This document shows, piece by piece, positions 54,125-63,281 of a stretch of DNA of 64,000 bases. The DNA is from Geothrix oryzisoli. GTDB taxonomy: Bacteria; Acidobacteriota; Holophagae; Holophagales; Holophagaceae. The stretch is from contig NZ_JAKZLB010000002.1 in the NCBI RefSeq assembly GCF_022808865.1, positions 138,019 to 202,018 of the forward strand, in the 5' to 3' direction. The notes beneath the pieces were generated by a model. It was not told the origin of the DNA. It ran no database searches and saw nothing but the letters and a program-made list of their open reading frames with translations. Position numbers and translations under genes: made by a program. How positions within the stretch are numbered: the first letter of the stretch is position 1; each line of letters begins with the position of its first letter.

Positions 54125-54847
54125 ATGATTAAACACTACACCCCGCGCATCTGCCCCAGTTGCCAGACCCGCCTCTCCCCGCTCGCGGCGGAGTGTCCGG
54201 AGTGCGGCCTGGCCCTGGCCCCGCCTCGGCAGGGGCGCCCCCTGCTCTTCCAGGCCTCGGCCCTGGCCAACATCTCCTTCGAGGTGCCCCCCCGGGCCCT
54301 CACGGCCCCCGCCCTGGGCCGCGTGGCGGCGGTGGCGGTGGAGGTGACCCCGGAAGAACTGGAGCGCCCCGGCGAGGGGGTCCCCCCGCCCTCCCCCGGG
54401 CCGCCTTCGCCCTCCGCCCTGGGCTTCCAGGAGCCCGTCTCCACCTTCTGGCCCCTGGTGAAGGTGGAAGCCGCCGAGGCTCTGCTGCTCTTCACCGCGC
54501 AGGGCATCGCCCTCGCCCTCCCCTCCTGGGTCCTGGGCGTCTCCCCCTCCCGCCTGCTGACGGGAGGCTGGTACCTGGTGGTGCCCTATCTGCTGGCGGT
54601 CTCCTGGGTCCTGTTCATGGCCCCCCTGGTGCTGACTGGGCAGTCGCCCCTCATGGTGACCTTCGGCGTGACCCTGCCGGAGAACTCCCCTGAGCGGCGG
54701 ATGACCTTCTCGCTCGTCCACATGCTGTCGGTGCTCTGCTTCCCCCTCAGCTTCCTCTGCATGGTGCTGGACCCCCGTCACCGGACCCTGGGCGAGCTGC
54801 TCAGCGGCCAGGAGCTGCTGGCCCGCCCCACGGGCCGGATGCGCTGA
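54125..54847 (+). CDS. Zinc-ribbon membrane protein, RDD-like
   Basis: A 240-residue protein. Residues 8-30 are a zinc ribbon (CPSCQTRLSPLAAECPECG). A Pro-rich linker follows, then two or three membrane helices (residues 118-215) and a C-terminal DPRHRTLGELLSGQELL, which is the ending of RDD-family membrane proteins. The substrate or partner is unknown. Transcribed towards the convergent KimA-like gene 12 bases away. Confidence 0.75.
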   Translation: MIKHYTPRICPSCQTRLSPLAAECPECGLALAPPRQGRPLLFQASALANISFEVPPRALTAPALGRVAAVAVEVTPEELERPGEGVPPPSPGPPSPSALGFQEPVSTFWPLVKVEAAEALLLFTAQGIALALPSWVLGVSPSRLLTGGWYLVVPYLLAVSWVLFMAPLVLTGQSPLMVTFGVTLPENSPERRMTFSLVHMLSVLCFPLSFLCMVLDPRHRTLGELLSGQELLARPTGRMR

Positions 54848-54859
54848 TTCCCCCTCCCG

Positions 54860-56791
54860 CTACTCGGGCAGGTGCATGGGCACGGAGGTGACGATCACGT
54901 CCTCCTTCACCAGCAGCGCCGCCTTGATGCGCAGGGCGCTCTGGTTGTGCAGGAACTGCTGCCACCACTTGTGCGTGATGAACTCCGGCAGGATGACCGT
55001 GATGGCCAGCTCCGGCTCGGCCAGGCGGAGGCGGTCGACCTCTTCCAGGATGGGCTCCACGATCTTGCGATAGGGACTGGGCACACAGCGCAGGGGGATG
55101 CCCATGCCATAGATGGTCCAGTCGGCCCGCAGCTTCTCGATGGCCGGGCTCTCCCGTGTGCCATCGGAACCCAGGTCCACGGTCAGGGCCTCCACCCGGT
55201 CCCCCGCGATGAGCCGACCGTAGAGGAGGGCCTGCACCACCCCCCGGTGGATCCCGTTCACCAGCACCAGGGCGTGATGCTTGGTGGGCAGGAAGGCGTC
55301 CGTGCGGCTCGCCGCCAGCTTGGACTTCACCCCCACGTAGTGGCGCCGGATGTTGAAGTGGATCACCACCAGCACGGGCACCAGCAGGATCACGATCCAG
55401 GCCCCGTGGATGAACTTGGTGATGGCGATGTCCAGCAGCACCACGCAGGCGGTGGCCGCGCCCAGACCATTGATGGCCGCCTTCAGGTGCCAGTGGGGTC
55501 CCCGAACCTTGCGCCAGTGCATCACCATGCCCGTCTGGCTGATGGTGAAGCCCATGAACACGCCCGCCGCGTAGAGGGGCAGCAGCACGTCCGTGTTGGC
55601 ATGGAAGAGCCAGACCAGGAACCCGGAGAAGAAGAAGAGGATGAGGATGCCGTTGGAGAACACCAGCCGGTCGCCCTGGCTGGCGAACTGGCGGGGCAGG
55701 AAGCCGTCCCGGGCCTGGAGGGCCGCCAGGCGGGGGAAGTCGGCGAAGGCCGTGTTCGCGGCCACCACGAGGATGGCGAAGGTGAAGCCCTGGACCACGT
55801 AGTAGACCAGCTTGGAGAAGCCGTGGCTGACATCGCCGAGGATGGCCTTGTTCAGCTTGGACATGAGGGTTTCCGCCACCACGGACGGATCGGCGCTGTG
55901 CTGGTAGGTCACCCCCAGCCGGTGCGCCAGGAGGGTGATCCCCAGGAACATGACCGCCAGCAGCCCGACCATCCAGAGCATGGTCTTGGCGGCATTGGGA
56001 CCGGCCGGATCCCGGAAGGCGGTGGTGCCGTTGCTGATGGCCTCCACGCCCGTCAGGGCCGTGCAACCGGCGCTGTAGGCCCGCATGAACACCCACACCA
56101 TCGTGAGGCCCGCCAGGTGCGAGCCCTGCTGGGCGGCCTGCTGCACCTGAACGGGAGAGGGCCCCCCATGGAGGGCCAGCTTCAGCGTGCCGTAGCCCAG
56201 CATGAGGAACACGCAGAAGACGAACCCGTAGGTGGGGATCGCGAACACCGCGCCACTCTCCTTGACCCCCCGCAGGTTCATCAGGGCGATGAAGCCGATG
56301 GCCAGCAGGGTCAGGGAGACGTTGTGGCCCTCCAGGGCCGGCAGGGCCGCCGTGATGGCCGCCACTCCCGACGAGACGGATACCGCCACCGTCAGGATGT
56401 AGTCGAGCAGCAGGGAGGCGCCCGCGGTCAGCGCCGCCAGGTCGCCGAGGTTCTCCATGGCGACGATGTAGGCGCCCCCGCCGCCCGGGTAGGCCAGGAT
56501 GGTCTGCCGGTAGCTCACCGCCAGGATGGCCAGCAGGCCCACGATCCCCAGGGCCACGGGGATGGACCAGCCGAACACCGCATAGCCCGCCACACCCGCC
56601 AGGGCCCCGACGCCGAGGGCCTGGCCCATGGTGCTGGAGAGGGAGGCCATGATCTCCTGGGTGGCATAGGCCACCGAGGACAGCGCGTCCGAGCTGAAGA
56701 CCGCCAGGGCGATGGGGTTGCTGATCTTGGTGTGCTGCGTTTCTTCGCTGGACAGTCGCCGCCCCAGGAGGATCCGCCTCAAGCTCTGCAT
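54860..56791 (-). CDS. KimA-like potassium/amino-acid permease 1 (APC superfamily)
   Basis: A 643-residue transporter. About 12 membrane helices with the KimA/YdaO signatures NPIALAVFSSDALSSVAYAT, YPGGGGAYIVAMENLG and FMRAYSAGCTALTGVEAISNG, followed by a cytoplasmic C-terminal domain (residues 470-643) like that of B. subtilis KimA, a high-affinity proton-coupled potassium importer regulated by c-di-AMP. It lies 21 bases after a paralogue. The substrate is inferred from family resemblance. Confidence 0.85.
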   Translation of the reverse strand: MQSLRRILLGRRLSSEETQHTKISNPIALAVFSSDALSSVAYATQEIMASLSSTMGQALGVGALAGVAGYAVFGWSIPVALGIVGLLAILAVSYRQTILAYPGGGGAYIVAMENLGDLAALTAGASLLLDYILTVAVSVSSGVAAITAALPALEGHNVSLTLLAIGFIALMNLRGVKESGAVFAIPTYGFVFCVFLMLGYGTLKLALHGGPSPVQVQQAAQQGSHLAGLTMVWVFMRAYSAGCTALTGVEAISNGTTAFRDPAGPNAAKTMLWMVGLLAVMFLGITLLAHRLGVTYQHSADPSVVAETLMSKLNKAILGDVSHGFSKLVYYVVQGFTFAILVVAANTAFADFPRLAALQARDGFLPRQFASQGDRLVFSNGILILFFFSGFLVWLFHANTDVLLPLYAAGVFMGFTISQTGMVMHWRKVRGPHWHLKAAINGLGAATACVVLLDIAITKFIHGAWIVILLVPVLVVIHFNIRRHYVGVKSKLAASRTDAFLPTKHHALVLVNGIHRGVVQALLYGRLIAGDRVEALTVDLGSDGTRESPAIEKLRADWTIYGMGIPLRCVPSPYRKIVEPILEEVDRLRLAEPELAITVILPEFITHKWWQQFLHNQSALRIKAALLVKEDVIVTSVPMHLPE

Positions 56792-56812
56792 CCGTGTCTC
56801 CCGGACAGCAAG

Positions 56813-58702
56813 CTACTCCAGTATGGGCTCCAGGTGGTAGGGGATCGAGATCACCACGGTCTTGGGCTTCATGAGCAGGGTGCCCTTGATGCGCCAGGCC
56901 GTCTGGTTGTGCAGCAGGTTCGCCCACCAGTGGCCCGTCACGAATTCCGGCAGGATCACCGTGATGGTGTATTCCGGTTCCGCGCGCCGCATGCGGTCCA
57001 GCTCCTCCACGATGGGCTCCACGATCTTCCGGTAGGGGCTGCGGATGGACCGGAGGGGGATCCCCTCGCAGTAGCGGGGCCAGTCGGAGCGCAGCTTCTC
57101 CAGCGCCGCGCTGTCGCGCCCGTGCTCATCGGGGAAGTCCACGGTGAGGGCCTCGACTTCGCCGTGATCGGCGATCACCTTGGCGTAGTTCAGGGACTGA
57201 ACCACGCCGGAGTGGATACCCGAAACCAGCACCACCACCCGGTTCTTGCGGGGGCTGATGAAGTCGGCGCGGCTGCCGGCCAGGATGGACTTCACGCGGA
57301 TGTAGTGCCGGTGGATGTTGAAGAAGCCCATCACCATCAGGGGCAGGACCAGCACCACCACCCAGGCGCCATGGGCGAACTTGGTCACGATGATGACCGC
57401 CATCACGACCAGGGTCGTGAGGGCGCCGGCGCCGTTGATGGCGGACTTGAGGGCCCAGCGCCGCCCGCGCAGCTTGAGCCAGTGGCGCACCATGCCGGTC
57501 TGCGAGAGCGTGAAGCCCAGGAAGACGCCCACCGCGTACAGCGGCAGCAGGTGGTGCTCCCGGGCGTTGAAGATCCACAGCAGGACGCCCGACAGGAACG
57601 ACAGGATGAAGATCCCGTTCGAGAACACCAGGCGGTCCCCCTGGCTGGAGAACTGGCGGGGCAGGAAGCCGTCCCGGGCCATCATGGCCGCCAGGCGCGG
57701 GAAGTCCGCGTAGGCCGTGTTCGCGGCCAGGCAGAGGATCAGCATGGTGAAGGCCTGCATGACCAGGTAGGTGACATGCGGAAGGCCGGGGCCGCTCCCG
57801 AGGATCCGGTGTTCCAGCATGGAGAGCAGGGATTCACCTTCGCCGGTGTACATGATGCCGAAATGGTTGGACAGCCAGGTGATCCCCAGGAACATGGCCC
57901 CGAGCATCATCACCATGGCCACCATGGTCTTGCCGGCGTTCCGTGCGGTGGGCTCCCGGAAGGCCGAGACACCATTGGAGATGGCCTCCACCCCGGTCAG
58001 GGCCGTGCAGCCCGCGCTGTAGGCCTTCATGAACACCCAGATGGCGATCCACCCGGGCAGGGGCGGGGCCGCCACCGCGTGATGTTCGCCGACGGTCACC
58101 CCTCCCGCGAAGTAGCGCCAGAAGCCCAGGCCGATGATCGCGAACATCGAGATCACGAAGCCATAGGTCGGCACCGAGAACACCGCGCCGCTCTCCTTGA
58201 CGCCCCGCAGGTTGATCAGCCCGATGAGGGCCACCACGGCGAGCGCGAGGGCCACCCGATGGGCATCGGCCGCCGGAAAGGCGCTGGTGATGGCCGTGAC
58301 GCCCGCGGAGACGCTCACCGCCACCGTCAGCACGTAATCCACCAGCAGGGAGGCGCCCGCCACCTGGGCCGGGACCTCGCCCAGATTCTCCTTTGCCACG
58401 ATGTAGGCGCCCCCCCCGCTGGGGTAGGCGAAGATGGTCTGCCGGTAGCTGATGGTGAGGATCGTCAGCAGCAGGACGATGCCCACGGCCACGGGCCAGG
58501 ACCAGGACAGCACCGCCGGCCCGAAGGCCGCCATGGCCATGTACGGCCCGAGGACGGCCATGATCTCGCCGGTGGCATAGGCCACCGAGGAAAGGGCGTC
58601 CGAGCTGAACACCGCCAGGGCCACCGGGTTGCTGATGCGGGCTTCGTGGCTTTCTTCGCTCGCGAGGCGGCGGCCCAGCAGGAAGCGTCGGACGTTGGCC
58701 AT
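56813..58702 (-). CDS. KimA-like potassium/amino-acid permease 2 (APC superfamily)
   Basis: A 629-residue paralogue of the preceding permease with the same features: NPVALAVFSSDALSSVAYAT, YPSGGGAYIVAKENLG, FMKAYSAGCTALTGVEAISNG and a C-terminal cytoplasmic domain. The pair is a tandem duplication in which the copies have diverged moderately. Both lie downstream of a small EamA-type transporter gene. No c-di-AMP riboswitch is present in the 16-base gap upstream. Confidence 0.85.
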   Translation of the reverse strand: MANVRRFLLGRRLASEESHEARISNPVALAVFSSDALSSVAYATGEIMAVLGPYMAMAAFGPAVLSWSWPVAVGIVLLLTILTISYRQTIFAYPSGGGAYIVAKENLGEVPAQVAGASLLVDYVLTVAVSVSAGVTAITSAFPAADAHRVALALAVVALIGLINLRGVKESGAVFSVPTYGFVISMFAIIGLGFWRYFAGGVTVGEHHAVAAPPLPGWIAIWVFMKAYSAGCTALTGVEAISNGVSAFREPTARNAGKTMVAMVMMLGAMFLGITWLSNHFGIMYTGEGESLLSMLEHRILGSGPGLPHVTYLVMQAFTMLILCLAANTAYADFPRLAAMMARDGFLPRQFSSQGDRLVFSNGIFILSFLSGVLLWIFNAREHHLLPLYAVGVFLGFTLSQTGMVRHWLKLRGRRWALKSAINGAGALTTLVVMAVIIVTKFAHGAWVVVLVLPLMVMGFFNIHRHYIRVKSILAGSRADFISPRKNRVVVLVSGIHSGVVQSLNYAKVIADHGEVEALTVDFPDEHGRDSAALEKLRSDWPRYCEGIPLRSIRSPYRKIVEPIVEELDRMRRAEPEYTITVILPEFVTGHWWANLLHNQTAWRIKGTLLMKPKTVVISIPYHLEPILE

Positions 58703-58718
58703 CTTCGGGGCTCCAGGT

Positions 58719-59135
58719 TCAGCGGGCCATCAGCCAGAGGCCAGATAGGGTCGCGGCAAGTCCCACCAGCTTGGAGGGCTGGAGCTGCTCGCGGAAAAGA
58801 AAAAAGGCCAACAGGGCGACCAGGGCGAAATTGGCGTTCATGACCCCGATGGCCACCGCCGCCTTGGCCCCGCGGAAGAAGCTCTCGTTCACAGCGATCA
58901 GGGCCGCCGCGGTGAAGAGTCCCGCCGCCAGTCCCCAGGCCGTACCGCCCGCGGTTCCGCCCGGGCGGCCCCGCCACAGCCAGTAGGTCAGGGCCAGGGG
59001 CACCTCGCCCATCACCACCCAGAAGAGCACGCCTGCCGGCGGGACCCCGTGCTGCCCCGCGGCCTTCATGCCCAGGTTGCCCAGGCCCATGAGGACCATC
59101 GATGCCAATGCCCAGCCAAACCACGCCATACCCAT
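58719..59135 (-). CDS. Small EamA/DMT-type transporter subunit
   Basis: A 138-residue protein with four hydrophobic helices, half the size of standard EamA transporters, as in the SMR/half-EamA group: GLGNLGMKAAGQHG, AVNESFFRGAKAAVAIGVMN and a C-terminal KLVGLAATLSGLWL. It probably dimerises. ATG 59135 (GGAG upstream) was chosen over ATG 59129. A CATAAT hexamer 20 bases upstream could be its -10 box. Confidence 0.78.
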   Translation of the reverse strand: MGMAWFGWALASMVLMGLGNLGMKAAGQHGVPPAGVLFWVVMGEVPLALTYWLWRGRPGGTAGGTAWGLAAGLFTAAALIAVNESFFRGAKAAVAIGVMNANFALVALLAFFLFREQLQPSKLVGLAATLSGLWLMAR

Positions 59136-59274
59136 CACACTCCGAGGGAACTCATTATGGCGGTTGCTGCAGCCTGTGGGGACAAGGGTTGACGGAGGCC
59201 ACAGCGGCCGGGGCCCCGGGGAAGCGGTTGGCGATCCGGGCCCCCTAAGGGAAACTGGAGGGCCAGGAGGCCTC

Positions 59275-60201
59275 ATGGCCCGTTTCTCCAAGCGCGTGGG
59301 CCGCGAAGTGCTCGACGGGCACCCCCGGTTGCCCGAGTGGATCACCAAGGAGCGGGTGAAGCTGGGCGGCCTGCACGCCATGAAGAAGGATCTGCGGGAT
59401 TCACATCTGCACACGGTCTGCGAGGAGGCCCGCTGCCCCAACCGGACCCACTGCTTCACCCATGGGACGGCCACCTTCCTGCTCATGGGCGAGGTCTGCA
59501 CCCGGGCCTGCGGCTTCTGCAGCATCCAGAGCGGCAAGCCCCGCCTCCTGGACCCCCAGGAACCCCGGGAGACGGCCGAGCGCGTGGCGGCCCTCAACCT
59601 CCGCTTCGCCGTGCTCACCTCCGTGAACCGCGACGACCTGCCGGATGGCGGGGCCGCCCACTTCGCCGACACCGTGCTGGCCATCCGCCGCCGCAACCCC
59701 GGCGTCGGCGTGGAGGTGCTGGTGCCCGACTTCCTGGGGGACCTGGAGGCGGTGGCCCGGGTGGTGGCCAGCGGCCCCAGCGTGTTCAACCACAACACCG
59801 AGACCGTGCCCAGCCTCTACCCCGAGGTCCGGCCCGCGGGACGGTTTGAGCGCAGCCTTCGCGTGCTGGCGCACGCGAAGGAGATGGGAAAGGCCCTGTA
59901 CGGCGAGGCCTTCCGCACCAAGAGCGGCCTCATGCTCGGCCTTGGCGAAACCGAGCCCGAGCTGATGCACACATTCGAGGCCCTGGCCAAAGCCCATGTG
60001 GACATCCTCACCCTGGGCCAGTACCTCCGCCCCACCCGCCACCAGCTGCCCGTGAAACGCTATGTCCCGCCCGAGGAATTCGCCGAGCTGGGCGCCAAGG
60101 CCAAGGCCTTCGGCTTCCAGACCGTCTACGCCGGCCCCCTTGTGCGCTCCAGCTTCAACGCCCATGAGGTGGCTGAGATGCAGGGGATCAGCATCGCCTG
60201 A
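59275..60201 (+). CDS. lipA: Lipoyl synthase
   Basis: LipA inserts two sulfurs into octanoyl-protein using radical SAM chemistry. The 308-residue product carries both iron-sulfur clusters: auxiliary Cys49, Cys54, Cys60 (VCEEARCPNRTHC) and radical SAM Cys75, Cys79, Cys82 (CTRACGFC). The late RSSFNAHEV supplies the conserved Ser ligand region. ATG 59275 has GGAGG upstream. No lipB is nearby. The polyferredoxin gene is convergent three bases away. Confidence 0.96.
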   Translation: MARFSKRVGREVLDGHPRLPEWITKERVKLGGLHAMKKDLRDSHLHTVCEEARCPNRTHCFTHGTATFLLMGEVCTRACGFCSIQSGKPRLLDPQEPRETAERVAALNLRFAVLTSVNRDDLPDGGAAHFADTVLAIRRRNPGVGVEVLVPDFLGDLEAVARVVASGPSVFNHNTETVPSLYPEVRPAGRFERSLRVLAHAKEMGKALYGEAFRTKSGLMLGLGETEPELMHTFEALAKAHVDILTLGQYLRPTRHQLPVKRYVPPEEFAELGAKAKAFGFQTVYAGPLVRSSFNAHEVAEMQGISIA

Positions 60202-60204
60202 CCC

Positions 60205-60852
60205 TCAGCCCCGCCGTGGCTCCACGACGATGGCCGCGGGCTCGGCGGGGCAGGCGAAGACGCACAGTCCGCAGCCCGTGCAAACGTCTGCGTCCACCGC
60301 TGGGTGGCCCACGGTCTCGCCCTCCCGGGGCGCCGTGATCCGGATCGCCTCCTCGGGATAGGGACAGCGGTCCACGCAGACGCGGCAGGCGCGCGGTTCC
60401 CGGTCCAGATCGCCCCAGGTGACGCAGAGGCTGGGTTTCACGCGGGCCGTGCCCATGCGCACGGCCCTGGGCCCTTCGATCACGGTGCCATCCTTCCGCG
60501 TGAGCTGAGGCCAGACCAGGGCCTCGTCGTCGCACTCGGCGATGCAGGGCAGCGTGGTGCAGAGGAAGCAGGGGACGCTCCTCGGATCGAGGTAGGGGGT
60601 CTTCAGGCCCAGTCCGGCGCTGGGGCCGGCCCGGAGGATGGCGTTCTCGGGACAGGCCCGCATGCACTTGTCGCAGCGGGTGCACTTGGTGAGGAACTCC
60701 AGCTCGTCCAGGGCGCCCGGGGGCCGCAGCAGCTTGGGGCCCAGGTTCGTCACTGCCTCTTCCACGCGGTTCGCCACGAAACCCGCAAAGAGGGTCCCCA
60801 GGGACTTGAAGAAGTCGCCACGTTCCTGGGGTTCTTCGAGCTTCTTGGCCAT
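60205..60852 (-). CDS. Polyferredoxin with four 4Fe-4S-type motifs (NapF/NapG-like)
   Basis: A 215-residue electron carrier. Four cysteine clusters are visible: CTRCDKCMRACP, CFLCTTLPCIAEC, CRVCVDRCPYP and CTGCGLCVFACP. The N-terminal segment (residues 1-50, FKSLGTLFAGFVANRVEEAV) may be amphipathic; no Tat signal is seen, unlike NapG. Possible partners are not evident. The gene sits seven bases after the cysteine-less Asd paralogue on the same strand. Confidence 0.88.
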   Translation of the reverse strand: MAKKLEEPQERGDFFKSLGTLFAGFVANRVEEAVTNLGPKLLRPPGALDELEFLTKCTRCDKCMRACPENAILRAGPSAGLGLKTPYLDPRSVPCFLCTTLPCIAECDDEALVWPQLTRKDGTVIEGPRAVRMGTARVKPSLCVTWGDLDREPRACRVCVDRCPYPEEAIRITAPREGETVGHPAVDADVCTGCGLCVFACPAEPAAIVVEPRRG

Positions 60853-60859
60853 GGTGCCT

Positions 60860-61690
60860 TCAGTCCATCAGGCCCAGCACCCGCATGGTGGGCCGCAGGG
60901 TCCCCCACAGCACCGGGTCGAAGCCCAGCGTGAGGACGGCGGCCTTCGCGTCACCGGTGAGGTCCAGGTGGGCCAGCAGATCGGCGCTGACGGCCACGTC
61001 CCGGGAGCTGGGGGCGGCCTCCACCCAGACGACACCGGCGGGGACCTCCTTCTTCACCAGGGACCGGCCCTCCTGGGCGCGGATCTGGAGGATCAGCAGG
61101 TCGCCGTGGAACGAGGGCACCCGGACCTCCATGAGGCGGCCCTTGCCCGCGGCGGGCGTCACGGGCACCACCTCGAAGGCCTGACGGTAGCCCAGCTTGG
61201 CCAGGTCAGGGTCCTCGCCGTTGAGGACGGCCAGGGTCTGCTCCACCAGCCCATCCAGACCCCGATCCCCCAGCCAGGCCACGGAACGGAGGTGGGTGCC
61301 GCCCACCTCGCCCAGGCCTTCGATCAGAGAGGGCAGAAGGGCCAGCACCTGCTCCAGGGCCGGGCGGGCCTTCAGGGACTTCGTCCCTTTGGGCCAGGGC
61401 CCCGCCAGGGGGATGGGATCGATCCGGGGCTCCGGTTCAGAGCGCAGGTCCAGGATGCGGCCCGGGAACCCCTCCAGCAGGGCCGGATCGGGGGTATCGG
61501 CCAGGATCACCGCGTCCAGGCCTTCCAGGAGGAGGCGGCTCGGGGCGAACACCACGAGGTCGCCGACTTCCTCCTCCACCGTGAGGGCGCCGATGGAAAG
61601 GGGCAGCACGGAGGCGTCGCGGGCTTCCAGGGCGCTCACGAGTTCGCGCCCCAGCAGGGTCTGGGCGCCGATGACGGCGAGTTTCAGCAT
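60860..61690 (-). CDS. Asd/ArgC-fold protein without catalytic Cys (USG-1-like)
   Basis: A 276-residue protein with an N-terminal [19 protein letters not shown] nucleotide-binding motif and the order of secondary structures of aspartate-semialdehyde dehydrogenase, but the catalytic Cys-containing motif (NCT in true Asd) is missing: the equivalent stretch lacks any Cys. This is the pattern of the USG-1 protein. The authentic Asd is at 42540-43595. Function unknown. Confidence 0.75.
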   Translation of the reverse strand: MLKLAVIGAQTLLGRELVSALEARDASVLPLSIGALTVEEEVGDLVVFAPSRLLLEGLDAVILADTPDPALLEGFPGRILDLRSEPEPRIDPIPLAGPWPKGTKSLKARPALEQVLALLPSLIEGLGEVGGTHLRSVAWLGDRGLDGLVEQTLAVLNGEDPDLAKLGYRQAFEVVPVTPAAGKGRLMEVRVPSFHGDLLILQIRAQEGRSLVKKEVPAGVVWVEAAPSSRDVAVSADLLAHLDLTGDAKAAVLTLGFDPVLWGTLRPTMRVLGLMD

Positions 61691-61712
61691 GTCAAACCTT
61701 TCAGGGTCAATG

Positions 61713-63164
61713 TCAGACGCGGACAGCGGCTTCCTCCGCCGGGGCATGGTCCTTCAGGGCTGCGGCCACGGGGCCCGCCAGGAAGCCACGCACCTGGTCT
61801 CCGGCCCGGCCGGTGAAGCGGCGGGCATCCAGCAGGGCCGCCAGCTCGGCTTCGGTCATGGCCCAGGCGGGATCCGCCGCCAGCAGCTGGAGCAGGTCGT
61901 TGGGTCGTCCCTCGGCCTTGATGCGGCGACCCGCCTCGAGAGCCGCACCCCGGAAGCGTTCGTGCAGATCCTGGCGATCACCACCGCGCTTCACGGCCTC
62001 CATGAGCAGCACCTCGGCGGCCATGAAGGGCAGCTCCTGGGCCAGGCGCGCCTCGATCATCCTGGGGTACACGACGAGGCCCGACGCCACGTTGCGGAAG
62101 AGCACCAGAATGGCGTCCGCGGCCAGCAGGCCCTGGCTGATGGTGAGGCGGCGGTGGGCGCTGTCGTCCAGGGTGCGCTCCATCCACTGGCTGGCGCTGG
62201 TCTGGTAGCTGGAGGGCATGAGGCCCAGCACGAAGCGGGCGAGGCTGTTGATGCGCTCACTGCGCATGGGGTTGCGCTTGTAGGGCATGGCGCTGGAACC
62301 GATCTGCTTGGACTCGAAGGGCTCCTCGACCTCTTTCAGGTGCTGGAGCAGGCGCAGGTCGCAGGCGAACTTCGAGGCACTGGCCGCGATCCCGCAGAGC
62401 ACCTGGCCGATGCGGTCCTCCAGCTTGCGGGTGGCCGTCTGGCCGCTGACGGGAATGGCCGGGAAGCCCACCTTCTCGCAGAAGCGCCGTTCCAGGGCCT
62501 CGACCTTGGCGCCGTCGCCCTCGAACAGCTCCAGGAAGCTGGCCTGGGTGCCGGTGGTGCCCTTCACGCCACGCACCGGCGTGGTCCGGATCAGGTGGTC
62601 CAGGTCCTCGAGGTCCAGCAGCAGGTCCTGGATCCAGAGCGTCGCCCGCTTGCCCACGGTGGTGGGCTGGGCCGGCTGGAAGTGGGTGAAGCCGAGGGTG
62701 GGCTGGTCCTTCCACTGGTCCGCAAACCCGGCCAGGGCCGCGATGACATCCTGGAGGCGGCGGCGGAGCAGGAGGAGGGCCTCCTGGGCGATGAGCAGGT
62801 CCCCGTTGTCGGTGACGAAGCAGCTGGTGGCGCCCAGGTGGAGGATGGGCCGGGCACTGGGCGCCTGGTCGCCCCAGGCGTGGATGGCGGCCATGACGTC
62901 GTGGCGCAGGGCGGATTCGTGCTTCGCGATGGCGTCCAGGTCCACGGCGTCCTGGGTGGCCTTCAGTTCCGCGATCTGGGCGGCCGTCACCGGCAGGCCC
63001 AGCTCGGCTTCGGCCTCTGCCAGGGCGACCCAGAGCCGGCGCCACACCCGCTGGCGGTACAGCGGCGACAGCAGGCGCACCATGGCCCGGCTGGCGTAGC
63101 GGCTGGCCAGGGGGTGCTCGAATCGCTCCAATTCGGAACCGTCGTGGGGCGGAAGGAAAGGCAT
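61713..63164 (-). CDS. purB: Adenylosuccinate lyase
   Basis: PurB cleaves adenylosuccinate and SAICAR in purine synthesis. The 483-residue product has the superfamily signature [11 protein letters not shown] (about residue 290), the catalytic [12 protein letters not shown] segment and [15 protein letters not shown]. Length and layout are those of the longer bacterial form. It is divergent from glyA, another purine/one-carbon gene, across 117 bases containing a CRP-like site. Confidence 0.94.
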   Translation of the reverse strand: MPFLPPHDGSELERFEHPLASRYASRAMVRLLSPLYRQRVWRRLWVALAEAEAELGLPVTAAQIAELKATQDAVDLDAIAKHESALRHDVMAAIHAWGDQAPSARPILHLGATSCFVTDNGDLLIAQEALLLLRRRLQDVIAALAGFADQWKDQPTLGFTHFQPAQPTTVGKRATLWIQDLLLDLEDLDHLIRTTPVRGVKGTTGTQASFLELFEGDGAKVEALERRFCEKVGFPAIPVSGQTATRKLEDRIGQVLCGIAASASKFACDLRLLQHLKEVEEPFESKQIGSSAMPYKRNPMRSERINSLARFVLGLMPSSYQTSASQWMERTLDDSAHRRLTISQGLLAADAILVLFRNVASGLVVYPRMIEARLAQELPFMAAEVLLMEAVKRGGDRQDLHERFRGAALEAGRRIKAEGRPNDLLQLLAADPAWAMTEAELAALLDARRFTGRAGDQVRGFLAGPVAAALKDHAPAEEAAVRV

Positions 63165-63202
63165 GGGAACTCCGGCCCTTCAGTGTCTCACAGGCTCCGA
63201 CC

Positions 63203-63218
63203 TGTGATCCGGCTCACG
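63203..63218. promoter_or_regulatory. CRP/FNR-like operator between purB and glyA
   Basis: TGTGA-TCCGGC-TCACG matches the CRP half-site arrangement TGTGA-N6-TCACA at nine of ten positions. It overlaps a separate inverted repeat, TCACAGG (63188-63194) and CCTGTGA (63201-63207). It lies 33 bases upstream of the putative glyA -10 box at 63251 and 38 bases upstream of the purB start. Confidence 0.35.
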
Positions 63219-63250
63219 AAGTGGCTTCCATGGCCCCTGCGGACCGCGGC

Positions 63251-63256
63251 TAGGAT
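63251..63256 (+). promoter_or_regulatory. Possible -10 element of glyA
   Basis: TAGGAT lies 25 bases before the glyA ATG, in the same relative position as the TAGACT hexamers elsewhere in the window. No clear -35 box is visible. A GGGAG ribosome site follows at 63270-63274. Confidence 0.3.
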
Positions 63257-63281
63257 AGGGCATTACCCGGGAGTCTCCACC

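Noticed and set aside
54872-58843. 1323-codon open frame opposite the two permease genes
   Set aside because: It is antisense to two complete KimA-like genes with clear motifs; its translation is His/Gly/Gln-rich low-complexity sequence typical of shadow frames in GC-rich DNA.
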